Both the position numbers and the translations under genes were made by a program. From assembly GCF_002386345.1 (NCBI RefSeq), contig NZ_CP023507.1, forward strand, positions 1,674,001-1,738,000: a stretch of DNA of 64,000 nt, in the 5' to 3' direction. Under the pieces are notes generated by a model, which was not told where the DNA came from, made no database searches, and saw only the letters and a program-made list of their open reading frames with translations. Numbering within the stretch: the stretch's first letter is position 1; each line of letters begins with the position of its first letter. Below, one piece after another: positions 17,945 through 26,682 of this stretch. The DNA comes from Streptococcus oralis (GTDB lineage Bacteria > Bacillota > Bacilli > Lactobacillales > Streptococcaceae).

Positions 17945-19462
17945 TTATTTGGATTTATAAAGTTTGAACTCGCTAGTATTTGTCTGAACAAGCTCATAGT
18001 TTTCACTGAGCCAGCTCTCTACATCTGACCACAAGGCAACTTTTTGATTGACCACAATCATCTTCGGTTGATTCTCTTTCAGGTCATTCATCAGTTTGGT
18101 TTTATTTTCATCGCTTGCAGTATAAAGTGTTGGAGTTGATAGAGAAGTCGGCGCCAAGCGTTCACTTGCACGGTAGAAATCAGGACGATCATCCCAAGCA
18201 TAGACACGATCCTCAGAACTCGTTTGTTGTTTGACCACGCTAGCAAGACGGTCTCTCTCCTGATAAGTCGTTGGGTGAGAAAGGTAACGACTCACAATAG
18301 GAAGAACAATGAGATAAGCAAGGGCAATCAGTGGTAGATAGAAATTTCCTTTAAAGAAAGAAGTTTGTTTCTCACGTCTTCTTCTACGACGACTCCCTCC
18401 CTCCGAAACATCTTCCTTGATTCCTGTCAGAAGGAGCAAGACCAAGAAAGGAATTAGCACCACAAGACGAGTACCGTTGATAGGTTCTTGGGAGAGAATC
18501 AAGATTCCTAAAGAAATCAACAATCCCAAGCTAGTAGCAATTGAGAGGGCATATTGCTTGGCTGGTTTTGACTGGAACAAGCCTGCAAAGAGCAAACCAA
18601 GGGAACCTAATCCAATAGCAAGCAAACCATAGAAGGCTGCATTTTCAAGCAAATGCGAATTTGAAAAGAGGCTAAGAGTATTTACCGGATACAAGGTCTG
18701 GCTAATAGCATCTCCAAAACTACCTGTCCACACTGTATAGTAGCCTAAAGGATAGAATAAGAGTGAAAATCCTAGGGCTGACGCAAAGAACTGATATAGA
18801 CCATGAACAAAGTGACCTTTAGCTAGATTAAAGCCGATAATCCCCAAGGCCAGTACAGCCGCAAACAAGACGGTTGGGATTGGCGCAAGGAAGAAAGCGA
18901 GAGCAAGGCTCATCCCCACTCGTACAAATCCTTTATCATCCTTTGGAAAAGCGAGATAATTTGTAACGATACTCAATGAATAAAATAGGAAAGGCAGGGC
19001 TAGCAAAAGAGCATAGCCACCACCAAAAGCGAGTCCAGCTACAAGCAAGTATAAAATAAAGACAACTCGCTTCGCTTCCTTTTCTTGGCCGACAAGAGTA
19101 TTCGCAGCCTTAAAAAGAAAAACACCTGCTCCAAACAAGGCCAACCACTCAACCAAAGCAATCAGAATACTACCTTGAAAAAGGTAGGTTAGCACATAAT
19201 AGAGCAATCCCTCCGTCCCAAAATAATCTGTATACATTTGACCATTTTGATGCAAGGCCCAACCGGTATAAAGATCCTGACTTTGTTGCGGACTGATTAA
19301 ACCAAAAATAAAAGGCAGGGCAACCGAAATGGCTGTGGCCACTAAACTCCAAAGCAAAATACTAAAAAAGGGAATGGGAGCTCCTTCTCGTTTTTCTGGC
19401 ACTGACCAGTCTTGGTAATGAGATTCTTCTTGTTTCTCATCTATTTTCCCGTATACGTTCAT
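17945..19462 (-). CDS. Polytopic membrane protein, GT-C glycosyltransferase-like, in a competence-type operon
   Basis: A 505-residue protein with a cytoplasmic N-terminus, about ten hydrophobic segments between residues 30 and 385, and a soluble C-terminal part (from about 390) ending SEFKLYKSK. The first extracellular loop (DLYTGWALHQNGQMYTDYFG) resembles the acidic loop of PMT-type GT-C enzymes, but this is a weak resemblance. It follows a 47-aa ORF behind a ComX-type promoter, so it should be induced in late competence. I recall a competence-induced membrane protein at the equivalent pneumococcal locus. Activity is unknown. Confidence 0.75.
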   Translation of the reverse strand: MNVYGKIDEKQEESHYQDWSVPEKREGAPIPFFSILLWSLVATAISVALPFIFGLISPQQSQDLYTGWALHQNGQMYTDYFGTEGLLYYVLTYLFQGSILIALVEWLALFGAGVFLFKAANTLVGQEKEAKRVVFILYLLVAGLAFGGGYALLLALPFLFYSLSIVTNYLAFPKDDKGFVRVGMSLALAFFLAPIPTVLFAAVLALGIIGFNLAKGHFVHGLYQFFASALGFSLLFYPLGYYTVWTGSFGDAISQTLYPVNTLSLFSNSHLLENAAFYGLLAIGLGSLGLLFAGLFQSKPAKQYALSIATSLGLLISLGILILSQEPINGTRLVVLIPFLVLLLLTGIKEDVSEGGSRRRRRREKQTSFFKGNFYLPLIALAYLIVLPIVSRYLSHPTTYQERDRLASVVKQQTSSEDRVYAWDDRPDFYRASERLAPTSLSTPTLYTASDENKTKLMNDLKENQPKMIVVNQKVALWSDVESWLSENYELVQTNTSEFKLYKSK

Positions 19463-19497
19463 TCAATTTCTCCTCTAAGTTTATCTGTTTTAGTATA

Positions 19498-19641
19498 TCA
19501 AAATCTTACAGGAATGTCAGCTTGGGATTGATATTTGCTGAATTTCTTATCCAATAACGCAAAGCGTTCGATTTCACGAAAACGGTGGAATCGACTGTTA
19601 CTATACTCTCTGACAAAATCATCATCTTCTAGATTAAGCAT
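19498..19641 (-). CDS. Small charged protein of 47 residues, first gene after the SigX box
   Basis: ATG at 19641, reading MLNLEDDDFVREYSNSRFHR and ending SQADIPVRF. A strong AAGGAGAAAA site precedes it. It is acidic at the N-terminus and aromatic/basic in the middle, with no membrane segment. It lies 35 bases before the membrane-protein gene and directly behind a late-competence promoter. Function unknown. Confidence 0.75.
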   Translation of the reverse strand: MLNLEDDDFVREYSNSRFHRFREIERFALLDKKFSKYQSQADIPVRF

Positions 19642-19661
19642 GGTTTTCTCCTTTACTTATC

Positions 19662-19669
19662 TATTCGTA
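19662..19669 (-). promoter_or_regulatory. ComX/SigX late-competence box (cin-box)
   Basis: The minus strand reads TTTTCTTACGAATAG, which contains the full streptococcal combox TACGAATA at 19662-19669 preceded by a T-rich stretch. It lies 20 bases upstream of the 47-aa ORF and immediately downstream of the cls terminator, with no vegetative promoter visible, as expected for a SigX-only promoter. Confidence 0.8.
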
Positions 19670-19677
19670 AGAAAACA

Positions 19678-19706
19678 AAAAAGATCCAGCCTTGGGCTAG
19701 ATCTTG
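19678..19706 (-). terminator. Terminator of cls
   Basis: A stem of about 11 bp (AAGATCTAGCC with GGCTGGATCTT, three-base loop) followed on the minus strand by a T run lies nine bases after the cls stop codon. It separates cls from the competence promoter. Confidence 0.85.
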
Positions 19707-19714
19707 GTTGATTG

Positions 19715-21247
19715 TCAAAGCATGGGTGCAAACAACTGGACAATTTCCTTGACCAGGCTTTGATACCAGCTGGTTTTGATGGTGTGGGGATAAATTTCTT
19801 GAGAAACTTTAAAAATCTCTTCGAAGTCCCTTTCAATAGCGATGATAGACTGCGTTCTATAAAGTAAGACGGCATTTTCATAGTGGTGAAGCAAGCTCCG
19901 ATAGTCAAAATTGATGGTTCCCACGGTGGCCACTTCTCCATCGACAAGCATTTGCTTGCTATGAAGGAATCCCGGACTGTATTCATAAATACGAACTCCT
20001 GCAGATAACAAGTCTGGATAAGCCCCTCGAGTAACTAGCTGAATAACCTTCTTATCTGGGATACACGGTGTCACAATTCGCACATCTACCCCTCTCAGAG
20101 CTGTATTTTTGATACTTTCAGTTAGATCGTAGTCAGCAATTAGATAGGGAGTCGTGATATAGACGTAATCTGTAGCTTGATTGATAAGATTTTGGTAGAC
20201 CGTTTTTCCAACTTGAGCTCTGTAGATGGGTTTTGGTCCACTACTATAGGGAATACAGAGCCCCATCCCATCTTTTGGCTGATTTTCAAGATGGTATTGG
20301 TCAAAATCACTAATCTCTCCACGGTTGATATACCAGGCAGATAAAAAGAGTCTGGTAAAAGCCTTAACTGCCGGTCCATCCAGACGAATACCGCTATCCT
20401 TCCAATAACCAAAGCGTTCGATATGGTTGATATACTCATCAGCCAGATTGATACCACCTGTATAGGCAATTTGACCATCGATAATCATGATTTTACGGTG
20501 ATCACGGTTGTTATAAGCAACGGTCAAACGTGGAATCACCTTATTAAATTTGTGGGCTTCAATCCCTCGACCACGAAGCTGGATGGTGTAATCTCCAGGC
20601 AAGGTTGCCATACAACCAATATCATCATAGAGAAGCTTCACCTCTACTCCTTGAGCTGCCTTTTCTTCCAAAATCTCCAAAATACTATTCCACATCAAAC
20701 CTTCTTCGATGATATAGTATTCGAGAAAGATAAACTTCTCAGCTTTCTTGAGATCCTCTAGCATCTGATGCCACATACTTTCCCCAGATGCAAAAAATTG
20801 TGTATCCGTTCGATCATAGACATCGGCATTCGTATCCATGCTAAGGAGTGATTTGATAACTCCGTAAGCTGATTTGTCTTGTTCCTTTAACTCCAAACGG
20901 AGAGCTCTGCTATTGTCCTCTCGATCAACCATTGATTGGAGCTGCTTTAGCTGCTTCATTTCTTTTTTAGATAAACGACGCTCTCCAAACATGATATAGA
21001 GCAATGGGCCAAACACTGGCACAAAGGCTACTAACAGCCATGTTACCTTACTCTCAGGATTCATAGACCGATTGACAATCGATACAATGGTCGCTAAACT
21101 CACTAAAATGACCAGGATAATCCAGACAATTGGAGCCATTTGCCCTAGATAGAGAAATAAACCAAAGACGATAAACAACTCTGCCAACATGATGGTAATA
21201 CTAAAACCATATTTGGACATGAGTAGCTGCATTTTTCTAGCTGTCAT
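19715..21247 (-). CDS. cls: Cardiolipin synthase
   Basis: A 510-residue membrane-bound phospholipase D-type enzyme that condenses two phosphatidylglycerols. There are two hydrophobic helices near the N-terminus, then a PLDNF domain, then two HxKxxxxD motifs (HRKIMIIDG around residue 245 and HSKQMLVDG around 425). The length matches the Cls family. It has its own promoter (21306-21335) and terminator. It lies next to the lipid-like biosynthetic cluster but is not transcriptionally joined to it. Confidence 0.95.
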   Translation of the reverse strand: MTARKMQLLMSKYGFSITIMLAELFIVFGLFLYLGQMAPIVWIILVILVSLATIVSIVNRSMNPESKVTWLLVAFVPVFGPLLYIMFGERRLSKKEMKQLKQLQSMVDREDNSRALRLELKEQDKSAYGVIKSLLSMDTNADVYDRTDTQFFASGESMWHQMLEDLKKAEKFIFLEYYIIEEGLMWNSILEILEEKAAQGVEVKLLYDDIGCMATLPGDYTIQLRGRGIEAHKFNKVIPRLTVAYNNRDHRKIMIIDGQIAYTGGINLADEYINHIERFGYWKDSGIRLDGPAVKAFTRLFLSAWYINRGEISDFDQYHLENQPKDGMGLCIPYSSGPKPIYRAQVGKTVYQNLINQATDYVYITTPYLIADYDLTESIKNTALRGVDVRIVTPCIPDKKVIQLVTRGAYPDLLSAGVRIYEYSPGFLHSKQMLVDGEVATVGTINFDYRSLLHHYENAVLLYRTQSIIAIERDFEEIFKVSQEIYPHTIKTSWYQSLVKEIVQLFAPML

Positions 21248-21305
21248 ACATCCCCTTTCTTTTCTAACATTCTCCTTAACTGCTTGATAAACTAATGTTT
21301 CTACT

Positions 21306-21335
21306 AGTATACCTCAGTTCAGGGGTAGATAGCAA
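21306..21335 (-). promoter_or_regulatory. Promoter of cls
   Basis: The minus strand carries TTGCTA (21330-21335), an 18-bp spacer and TATACT (21306-21311), with the cls ATG at 21247. No clear terminator separates it from the end of the 21383-22327 gene. Confidence 0.6.
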
Positions 21336-21382
21336 CCGTTTACCTTTGCTCAAGTTCCAGTCGTTCCGTGTTTAGATGATTA

Positions 21383-22327
21383 TTACAATTTCAGAGCCAA
21401 CATATTGACCGTCATACCAGCTGCAGTCCCCATAAGGTAGACGACATCTCCCTCCTTGATAAGTCCATGCTCCAAAGAATAAGCCAGGCCAAACGGTACA
21501 GAGACTGACACCATATTTCCATAGTCAGTGACGAGATTGAGGTACTGATCCTCAGCCACACCTAGTTTTTCCATGACCAAAGGAAGAGCACGACTTGCTT
21601 GGTGAGGAATGATATAGTCCACGTCTGCCAAGGCTAGCTGTGTTTTTTCTTGAAACTCTTCAAACATGACTGGGATTTTACGAGCAGACAAGAGGAGGAT
21701 TTTCTTCCCCTTCATGTCAAACATATAGTTGGTCTTCGTCGCTTCAGAGTACTCTTTTGGTTGAAAAGAAGTCAGACCTCCACGAATCTCCGTATCGTGA
21801 GCCCCTTCTGACCAAGTACGTTGGAGACTAGCAATGACCCCTTTTTCCTGATGACTTTTTTGGAAAATAAAGGCTGCTGCCCCATCACTAAAGAGTTCAA
21901 AACTTTCTTTTTGCTTGGGATTGAGCCCTAAACTACCAACCTCACTAGACACAAGCAAGACACGATTGTATTCGCCCGCCTCAATCAAGTGGGACATAGT
22001 CGATAGAGCAGAAATAAAGCTGGTACAGGTCGTATTGATGTCCATTGCTGGAATTGAGAGTCCTTTTGCCACGCGCTCATGAATCAAGGCAGCCGTACAA
22101 GGAATAGGCTGAACACCAACTGCACTAGCTGATACAAGGCAATTGATATCTTTAATATCCAAATTTGCATGTTCAAGTGCACGGTGGATAGCTCCTTCTG
22201 CCAAGTCGAGTTGCGTTTCTTCATTTTCAACTACACGATAACGGGTCTGGTCTTTAAATTGAACTGTATGCTTTGGAAGGCAAATGCCATAACCTGCGAT
22301 TTCTACATGTCTTTTTACTTCTGTCAT
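21383..22327 (-). CDS. KAS III / OleA-like 3-oxoacyl synthase
   Basis: A 314-residue thiolase-fold enzyme with the full KAS III catalytic triad: Cys101 (DINTTCTSF), His242 (IIPHQASRAL) and Asn271 (DYGNMVSVS). Such enzymes condense an acyl-CoA or acyl-ACP with malonyl-ACP (FabH), or two acyl-CoAs (OleA). I start at ATG 22327, behind an AAGGAAG site, rather than at 22345, which overlaps the preceding stop. It is the last gene of a five-gene operon with an OleD-like reductase, so a role outside primary fatty-acid synthesis is inferred. The acyl substrates are unknown. Confidence 0.85.
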   Translation of the reverse strand: MTEVKRHVEIAGYGICLPKHTVQFKDQTRYRVVENEETQLDLAEGAIHRALEHANLDIKDINCLVSASAVGVQPIPCTAALIHERVAKGLSIPAMDINTTCTSFISALSTMSHLIEAGEYNRVLLVSSEVGSLGLNPKQKESFELFSDGAAAFIFQKSHQEKGVIASLQRTWSEGAHDTEIRGGLTSFQPKEYSEATKTNYMFDMKGKKILLLSARKIPVMFEEFQEKTQLALADVDYIIPHQASRALPLVMEKLGVAEDQYLNLVTDYGNMVSVSVPFGLAYSLEHGLIKEGDVVYLMGTAAGMTVNMLALKL

Positions 22328-22341
22328 TGTCTTTCTTCCTT

Positions 22342-23604
22342 TCATAAACGTTGGATACGTTTGAGTTTACGGCTAATATCCCAGTGATAATCTGAAAATT
22401 GGATTTGAGGAACTATGAACTCTTTTTGCTGGGCCAAGAGTTGGAACTGTGCTAAAATTGCTGTCTCTACGTCCTCATCTCTTCGGCTTAAACAAACTTC
22501 CACTAATTTCTCGGAATGTTGCTTAACTTGGTAATCTCCTACATTCTCCACAAAGAGGATACAACGCCTGATAAAGTCTGGATAGATCGTTACCTGCCCG
22601 CCATTCTGCCCTTTAAAGTAGAAGATATCATCAGAGCGTCCTTCGACCTTGTCAATCCGTGTATAGTAGGAGCCACAGGGACAAGGCTCCGGATTTTCAA
22701 CCAAGATATCATTGAGCTGGTAGCGATAAACAGGCTGACTGCTTCGTTTAAAGTCCGTAATCACTGGATAGAAACGGCGGTCATCTAGATACTGCTTTTC
22801 CACAAAGATAATGTCTTCGTTGAGATGCAGATTGCCAGCTGAGCAAGTGCAGGCTAAGAAACCTTCAGTCGCCTGATAAACTTGATCAATGATGGATAGT
22901 GAAAAGGCTTCTGCGATTCGTCCTCTATCACTATCTTCCAAGATTTCCGCCACCGAAACGATTTTTTGAGGATGAATGGCTAACTCTCCAGCCTTAAGAC
23001 GCTTGCTCAATTCAATCAACATCGAGGCTGGCGCCACAATAATCGTTGGTTGATAGTTGTTGAGTCGCTCGATATGCTCATCTGTATGTTTGAAAATATC
23101 AAAATACTCTAGACGAATGAGCGCTGTATTGATGGTCTGATAGAGTTCATTATCAGCTCTCAGGAAAAAGGCGATGCGGTGTCCAAAAAGCTGCCCCTTG
23201 GGCAACATCTTTGCCAAGATAGCCGCAGCCCACATACTTCGCTCTTTCTCTGTTGTGATAAAGAGCCCCCGATGTCCAGACGTCCCTGAAGACAGACCGA
23301 CGGCTACTTCCCCTTTAAGTTCAGTGAAGTCACGGGTCTTCTCACTTTCAATAGCTAAGGATAAGGCTTCATCACGATCCACTCCTTGGGTGTTGAGCTC
23401 ATTGAAATGTTCCATCATAAAAGCCTTGTCCATATGGTCAAAGTTGCTAGGAACTCCATTTTTAAAGTAGGGCGACTCTCGCTTTAAAAAGTCTATATAG
23501 TTAGTTAATTGCTTTTTCTGATAGTTTTCTACAGCTTCTCGAGATTTGAAATGATGAAGCCATCGAGTTTGGATAAAGGTTTTAAGAAAGGTTATTTTTT
23601 TCAT
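22342..23604 (-). CDS. PaaK / F390 synthetase-type adenylate-forming enzyme
   Basis: A 420-residue member of the adenylating superfamily. Visible motifs are the phosphate-binding loop SSGTSG (105-110), YQATEG (A5), YRYQLND (A7), the zinc-knuckle-like CPCG of the PaaK/coenzyme F390 branch, and GRSDDIF (A8). Lysines near the C-terminus (SRKLKRI) could supply the A10 function. It probably activates a carboxylate as the acyl-AMP. It overlaps the preceding hydrolase gene by 23 bases. The acceptor is unknown; the cluster context suggests a hydroxy- or oxo-fatty acid. Confidence 0.8.
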   Translation of the reverse strand: MKKITFLKTFIQTRWLHHFKSREAVENYQKKQLTNYIDFLKRESPYFKNGVPSNFDHMDKAFMMEHFNELNTQGVDRDEALSLAIESEKTRDFTELKGEVAVGLSSGTSGHRGLFITTEKERSMWAAAILAKMLPKGQLFGHRIAFFLRADNELYQTINTALIRLEYFDIFKHTDEHIERLNNYQPTIIVAPASMLIELSKRLKAGELAIHPQKIVSVAEILEDSDRGRIAEAFSLSIIDQVYQATEGFLACTCSAGNLHLNEDIIFVEKQYLDDRRFYPVITDFKRSSQPVYRYQLNDILVENPEPCPCGSYYTRIDKVEGRSDDIFYFKGQNGGQVTIYPDFIRRCILFVENVGDYQVKQHSEKLVEVCLSRRDEDVETAILAQFQLLAQQKEFIVPQIQFSDYHWDISRKLKRIQRL

Positions 23605-24397
23605 GTAAGATTGACTCTATCCTTTCTACAGGATCATGGCTAACAACTACCTCGATACCGTCCTTTAAGACTTCCTCCAGAAACTCTGTCCCCCTGATAT
23701 AGTCAGACTTATTATCCTGAACAAAGGAAGGAATCAGGTGCATCTGCTTGGTGTAAGGTAAGAGATCAATCCCCCAACAGAGGTCCGCTGCAATGAGGAG
23801 ATTAAGGTCTGGAAAATATAGACAGGCTTGCCCCCTAGCATGCCCGTCAACAGAGGCTACTAGGATACTGCCATCTCCAAAAAGATCACAAATTGGACGA
23901 TAGGGAAAAGTTGAAACTTGCTGGTCAGCTCTGATAATGGTTAGATTTTTCTCAAAAGAAGCAGGTAAAAACTCCTTGAAAATCAAGTCTTTCAATTTGG
24001 GTTTTTGGTAGACTTCATATACTTCTTTTGTCAAGATAAAGGTTGCATGAGGAAAGAAACTAGCTCCTCCCAGATGATCTGGATGTAGGTGTGATAGAAG
24101 AACATAGTTAATTTCTTCTGGTTTGATTCCCTTCGCTTCCAGTAAACGTGAAATTTGGTCCTTCTCCGTCATTTGAACGGGCGTTCCTAGCCGATAGAAA
24201 CCATAGCGAAGCCGGGTCTTAATATCGTAATGATAGCCTGTGTCATAGAGGAGATAGCCCTTGTCCCTGTGTTTGATAAGAAAAACACCTGCTGGAAAGG
24301 TCATCTTTTGATTCTTGACTCCCTTAAATAGCAAACCTGTGTAGCTGGTACAGTAGCCTGCTGGGAAATAATCAATGCTTTCGATAATCTTGGACAT
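23582..24397 (-). CDS. Metallo-beta-lactamase-fold hydrolase, lactonase-like
   Basis: A 271-residue enzyme with the HxHxDH motif HLHPDH (103-108), then DGHARGQ, AADLCWG and SHDP supplying the remaining zinc ligands, so both metal sites look complete. The overall pattern (FPAGVFLIKH..GYLLYDTGY near the N-terminus) is like acyl-homoserine-lactonase relatives. The start is ATG 24397; the upstream TTG at 24406 has poor spacing. It overlaps both neighbouring genes, so translation is coupled. Substrate unknown; an acyl lactone or thioester intermediate of the pathway is an inference. Confidence 0.8.
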   Translation of the reverse strand: MSKIIESIDYFPAGYCTSYTGLLFKGVKNQKMTFPAGVFLIKHRDKGYLLYDTGYHYDIKTRLRYGFYRLGTPVQMTEKDQISRLLEAKGIKPEEINYVLLSHLHPDHLGGASFFPHATFILTKEVYEVYQKPKLKDLIFKEFLPASFEKNLTIIRADQQVSTFPYRPICDLFGDGSILVASVDGHARGQACLYFPDLNLLIAADLCWGIDLLPYTKQMHLIPSFVQDNKSDYIRGTEFLEEVLKDGIEVVVSHDPVERIESILHEKNNLS

Positions 24398-25352
24398 ATT
24401 GTTCAATCCCTTCCGAAATACTGATTTGAGGGCGATACTCCAAGTCTCGCTCCGCCTTGCTGATGTCCAGCGTCTGACTATAACGGAGCAGATAATAGGT
24501 ATAGCGTGTCAGAGGCGGTTCACCTTTGAGTTTCAAGACCTTATACAGAAACTCTAAACTACTAGCAATAACTGAAAGAAGAGGAGCTGGCACTTTTCTG
24601 TATGTTATTGGATAACCCAACTCTCTCAAGGTTTCTTCAATCAAATCCTTAAAGGTTCTTGATTCCCCATTGGTAATATTATAAACTTCGCCACTAGCTT
24701 GAGGAGTCTCTAGTGCCAAGCGAATTGCCAGAGCGACATTTTCCACACAGGTCATATCCATAAGCTGACGACCGTCTCCTATTAAGGGAATGCCAATCTT
24801 CTGACTGAGTTTGAGAACTCGGGGCAAAATACTGGTATCCCCAATCCCAAAAAGCCCACGAGGTCGTAAAATAATACTCGGAACATCGGGATAATCCTTA
24901 AACAGCTTCTCCGAAGCCAGCTTACTACGAATGTAGTTGTTCAGATTATTTTCCTGAGGCGCAGCACTTTCTTTGATAGCTAGCTGATCTCGAGGCGCAG
25001 CATAGATGCTAGGCGAGGACACATAAACCAAACGCTGAATACCAGCCTCTCGGCAAGCATCCAGAACATACTTGGTCCCTAAGACATTTGTCTGGTAGAA
25101 ATCCTCCCAAGCACCCCAAACGGTAGAAAGAGCACCCGCATGCACAACCATGTCCATCCCCTGACAAGCCCGAGCTAAATCCTCTTGCTTGGTCAAATCT
25201 CCCTGAAAAAATGCCACAGAGGAGTTCTCTAAAGACTGACCCACCTTGCGATTGCGTCCAAAAGCGCGTACCTGATAGCCCTGCTGACTGAGCTCTTCAA
25301 CAACATACTTGCCTAGAAAGCCCGTAGCACCTGTTACCAATACTTTCTTCAT
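24372..25352 (-). CDS. Extended SDR reductase, OleD / 3-beta-HSD-like
   Basis: A 326-residue NAD(P)-dependent oxidoreductase with the Rossmann motif GATGFLG (8-14), catalytic Ser in VSSPSIY (about 112) and YIRSK (Tyr140, Lys144). Blocks such as HAGALSTVWG, RPRGLFGIGD, QLMDMTCVENVA and QTLDISKAERDL resemble the OleD and 3-beta-hydroxysteroid dehydrogenase branch as I remember it. OleD reduces a 2-alkyl-3-oxo acid made by OleA. It starts three bases after the glycosyltransferase gene and overlaps the hydrolase gene. Confidence 0.82.
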   Translation of the reverse strand: MKKVLVTGATGFLGKYVVEELSQQGYQVRAFGRNRKVGQSLENSSVAFFQGDLTKQEDLARACQGMDMVVHAGALSTVWGAWEDFYQTNVLGTKYVLDACREAGIQRLVYVSSPSIYAAPRDQLAIKESAAPQENNLNNYIRSKLASEKLFKDYPDVPSIILRPRGLFGIGDTSILPRVLKLSQKIGIPLIGDGRQLMDMTCVENVALAIRLALETPQASGEVYNITNGESRTFKDLIEETLRELGYPITYRKVPAPLLSVIASSLEFLYKVLKLKGEPPLTRYTYYLLRYSQTLDISKAERDLEYRPQISISEGIEQYVQDYRKH

Positions 25353-25355
25353 TTT

Positions 25356-26624
25356 TTACTTCTCCTTGTCCCCTAAGAGCCGATGTATTTCGCTCTTCAG
25401 AATCTCTGTTGGCTGATAGATTTGAGCTGCACGACTAAGTTTGTTCAAGTCTGCCCAGTCATCTCTAGCCAACAACTCATCAAAGGCGCGTCCAATCGCT
25501 TCCGTATCCTCTCGTTTAGCAGTCAAAGCAATCCCTGCCTCTAATCCACGAACTGCATAGTCATACTGATCATAGTCATGGGGGAGAATCAAGGCAGGCT
25601 TACCATAGATGATACACTGGTAAAAAATACCCGCACCACCATGATGAATCACATAATCCATCTGAGGAATGTACTCCTTATAGGGAAGATAGGATACCAC
25701 AGAAACATTGTCCATGAGCTCTTCACATTGGAAGTCTTGTCCGCCAAACCCCAGAGTCACAAAGAAGTGGCAATCTGGATGTGCTTCTGCCAATTGTTGT
25801 GTCTGACAGAGGAGATTGTCTTTGGCCCATGCTAGCTGAGTGCCACAGGAGACAAGGACCTTCTTATAACCTGCATAAGGAGACAAATCGAGGGGATAAT
25901 TTTCTGCCCTCTCAATCGAAGAGCCAAAAGGTCCCACCCAAAGGTAGTGCTCTGGAAAACCACTTTTCAGCTCCAACTCTTTCATCCCAATTCCCAAGAT
26001 GGAATAGGGTGAATAGATGGTTTCCTGACCTTTCTGATTGTAAAGTTTAAAATCGTAACGTTTCAATCGTTCTCTCAATAAAAAGCTTACGATTCGTTTC
26101 CCTAAACGAGTCCCTTTTCTTCCTAGCCATTGCAGACCAGATTGGAAAGATGTTTTTGGACTGCCCAATCCTCCAAAGAAACAAGGCGGTCCATCTGTCG
26201 TTTCAATGGCAAACTGTGTCGCCATCGTGGTAATCCAGGGAATATTCAACTGTTCCGCAACAAGTCCTCCAGAGAGGGTTATAAAGTCCGCAATCACAAT
26301 ATCCGGTCTATTTTCCTGCCACTCTTGCACTAATTGATCTGAAACCACATTGATCAAATCAAGACTAGCTGACAACTGTCGATAAGCAGAAAACAGGTTT
26401 AATTGACCTTCATTGTTGGCTACACGCTCAAACTCATCTACACAATTTTCTAAAATGGAAATCACTCGGAATCCCATCTCCTCTGCTACAGTTTTTCGTT
26501 GCGGTCCTGTAAATAATCGAATCTCATACAAGGGATCCTTCAACAAGGGTGCAAGTAAATTCAGTGTTGGGAAGAGATGCCCACTTAAGGGTACTACAAC
26601 CACATCAATTTTGATTTTTCTCAT
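25356..26624 (-). CDS. UDP-glycosyltransferase (MGT/GT1 family)
   Basis: A 422-residue GT-B enzyme. The N-terminal half begins VVVVPLSGHLFPTLNLL (acceptor domain) and the C-terminal half carries the sugar-nucleotide signature HHGGAGIFYQCIIYGKPALI followed by LPHDYDQYDYAVRGLEAG. Relatives glycosylate macrolides, polyketides, sterols and lipids. The start is ATG 26624; the longer frame would begin with TTG inside the terminator at 26650-26682. It is the first gene of the five-gene cluster, so a glycosylated product is inferred. Confidence 0.85.
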   Translation of the reverse strand: MRKIKIDVVVVPLSGHLFPTLNLLAPLLKDPLYEIRLFTGPQRKTVAEEMGFRVISILENCVDEFERVANNEGQLNLFSAYRQLSASLDLINVVSDQLVQEWQENRPDIVIADFITLSGGLVAEQLNIPWITTMATQFAIETTDGPPCFFGGLGSPKTSFQSGLQWLGRKGTRLGKRIVSFLLRERLKRYDFKLYNQKGQETIYSPYSILGIGMKELELKSGFPEHYLWVGPFGSSIERAENYPLDLSPYAGYKKVLVSCGTQLAWAKDNLLCQTQQLAEAHPDCHFFVTLGFGGQDFQCEELMDNVSVVSYLPYKEYIPQMDYVIHHGGAGIFYQCIIYGKPALILPHDYDQYDYAVRGLEAGIALTAKREDTEAIGRAFDELLARDDWADLNKLSRAAQIYQPTEILKSEIHRLLGDKEK

Positions 26625-26646
26625 ATGTCTAGGATAGCAAATTTTA

Positions 26647-26682
26647 AAAAAAAGAACTACCAAAATGATAGTTCTTTCCAAT
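26647..26682 (-). terminator. Terminator of the Fe-ADH gene
   Basis: On the minus strand AAAGAACTA and TAGTTCTTT pair around a TCATTTTGG loop, followed by a run of T. It lies 47 bases after the alcohol dehydrogenase stop and only about 25 bases before the glycosyltransferase ATG. Confidence 0.85.

Noticed and set aside
26625..26681. Longer start of the glycosyltransferase (TTG at 26681)
   Set aside because: It falls inside the alcohol dehydrogenase terminator and adds a hydrophobic stretch not expected in this family; ATG 26624 begins the GT-B fold.
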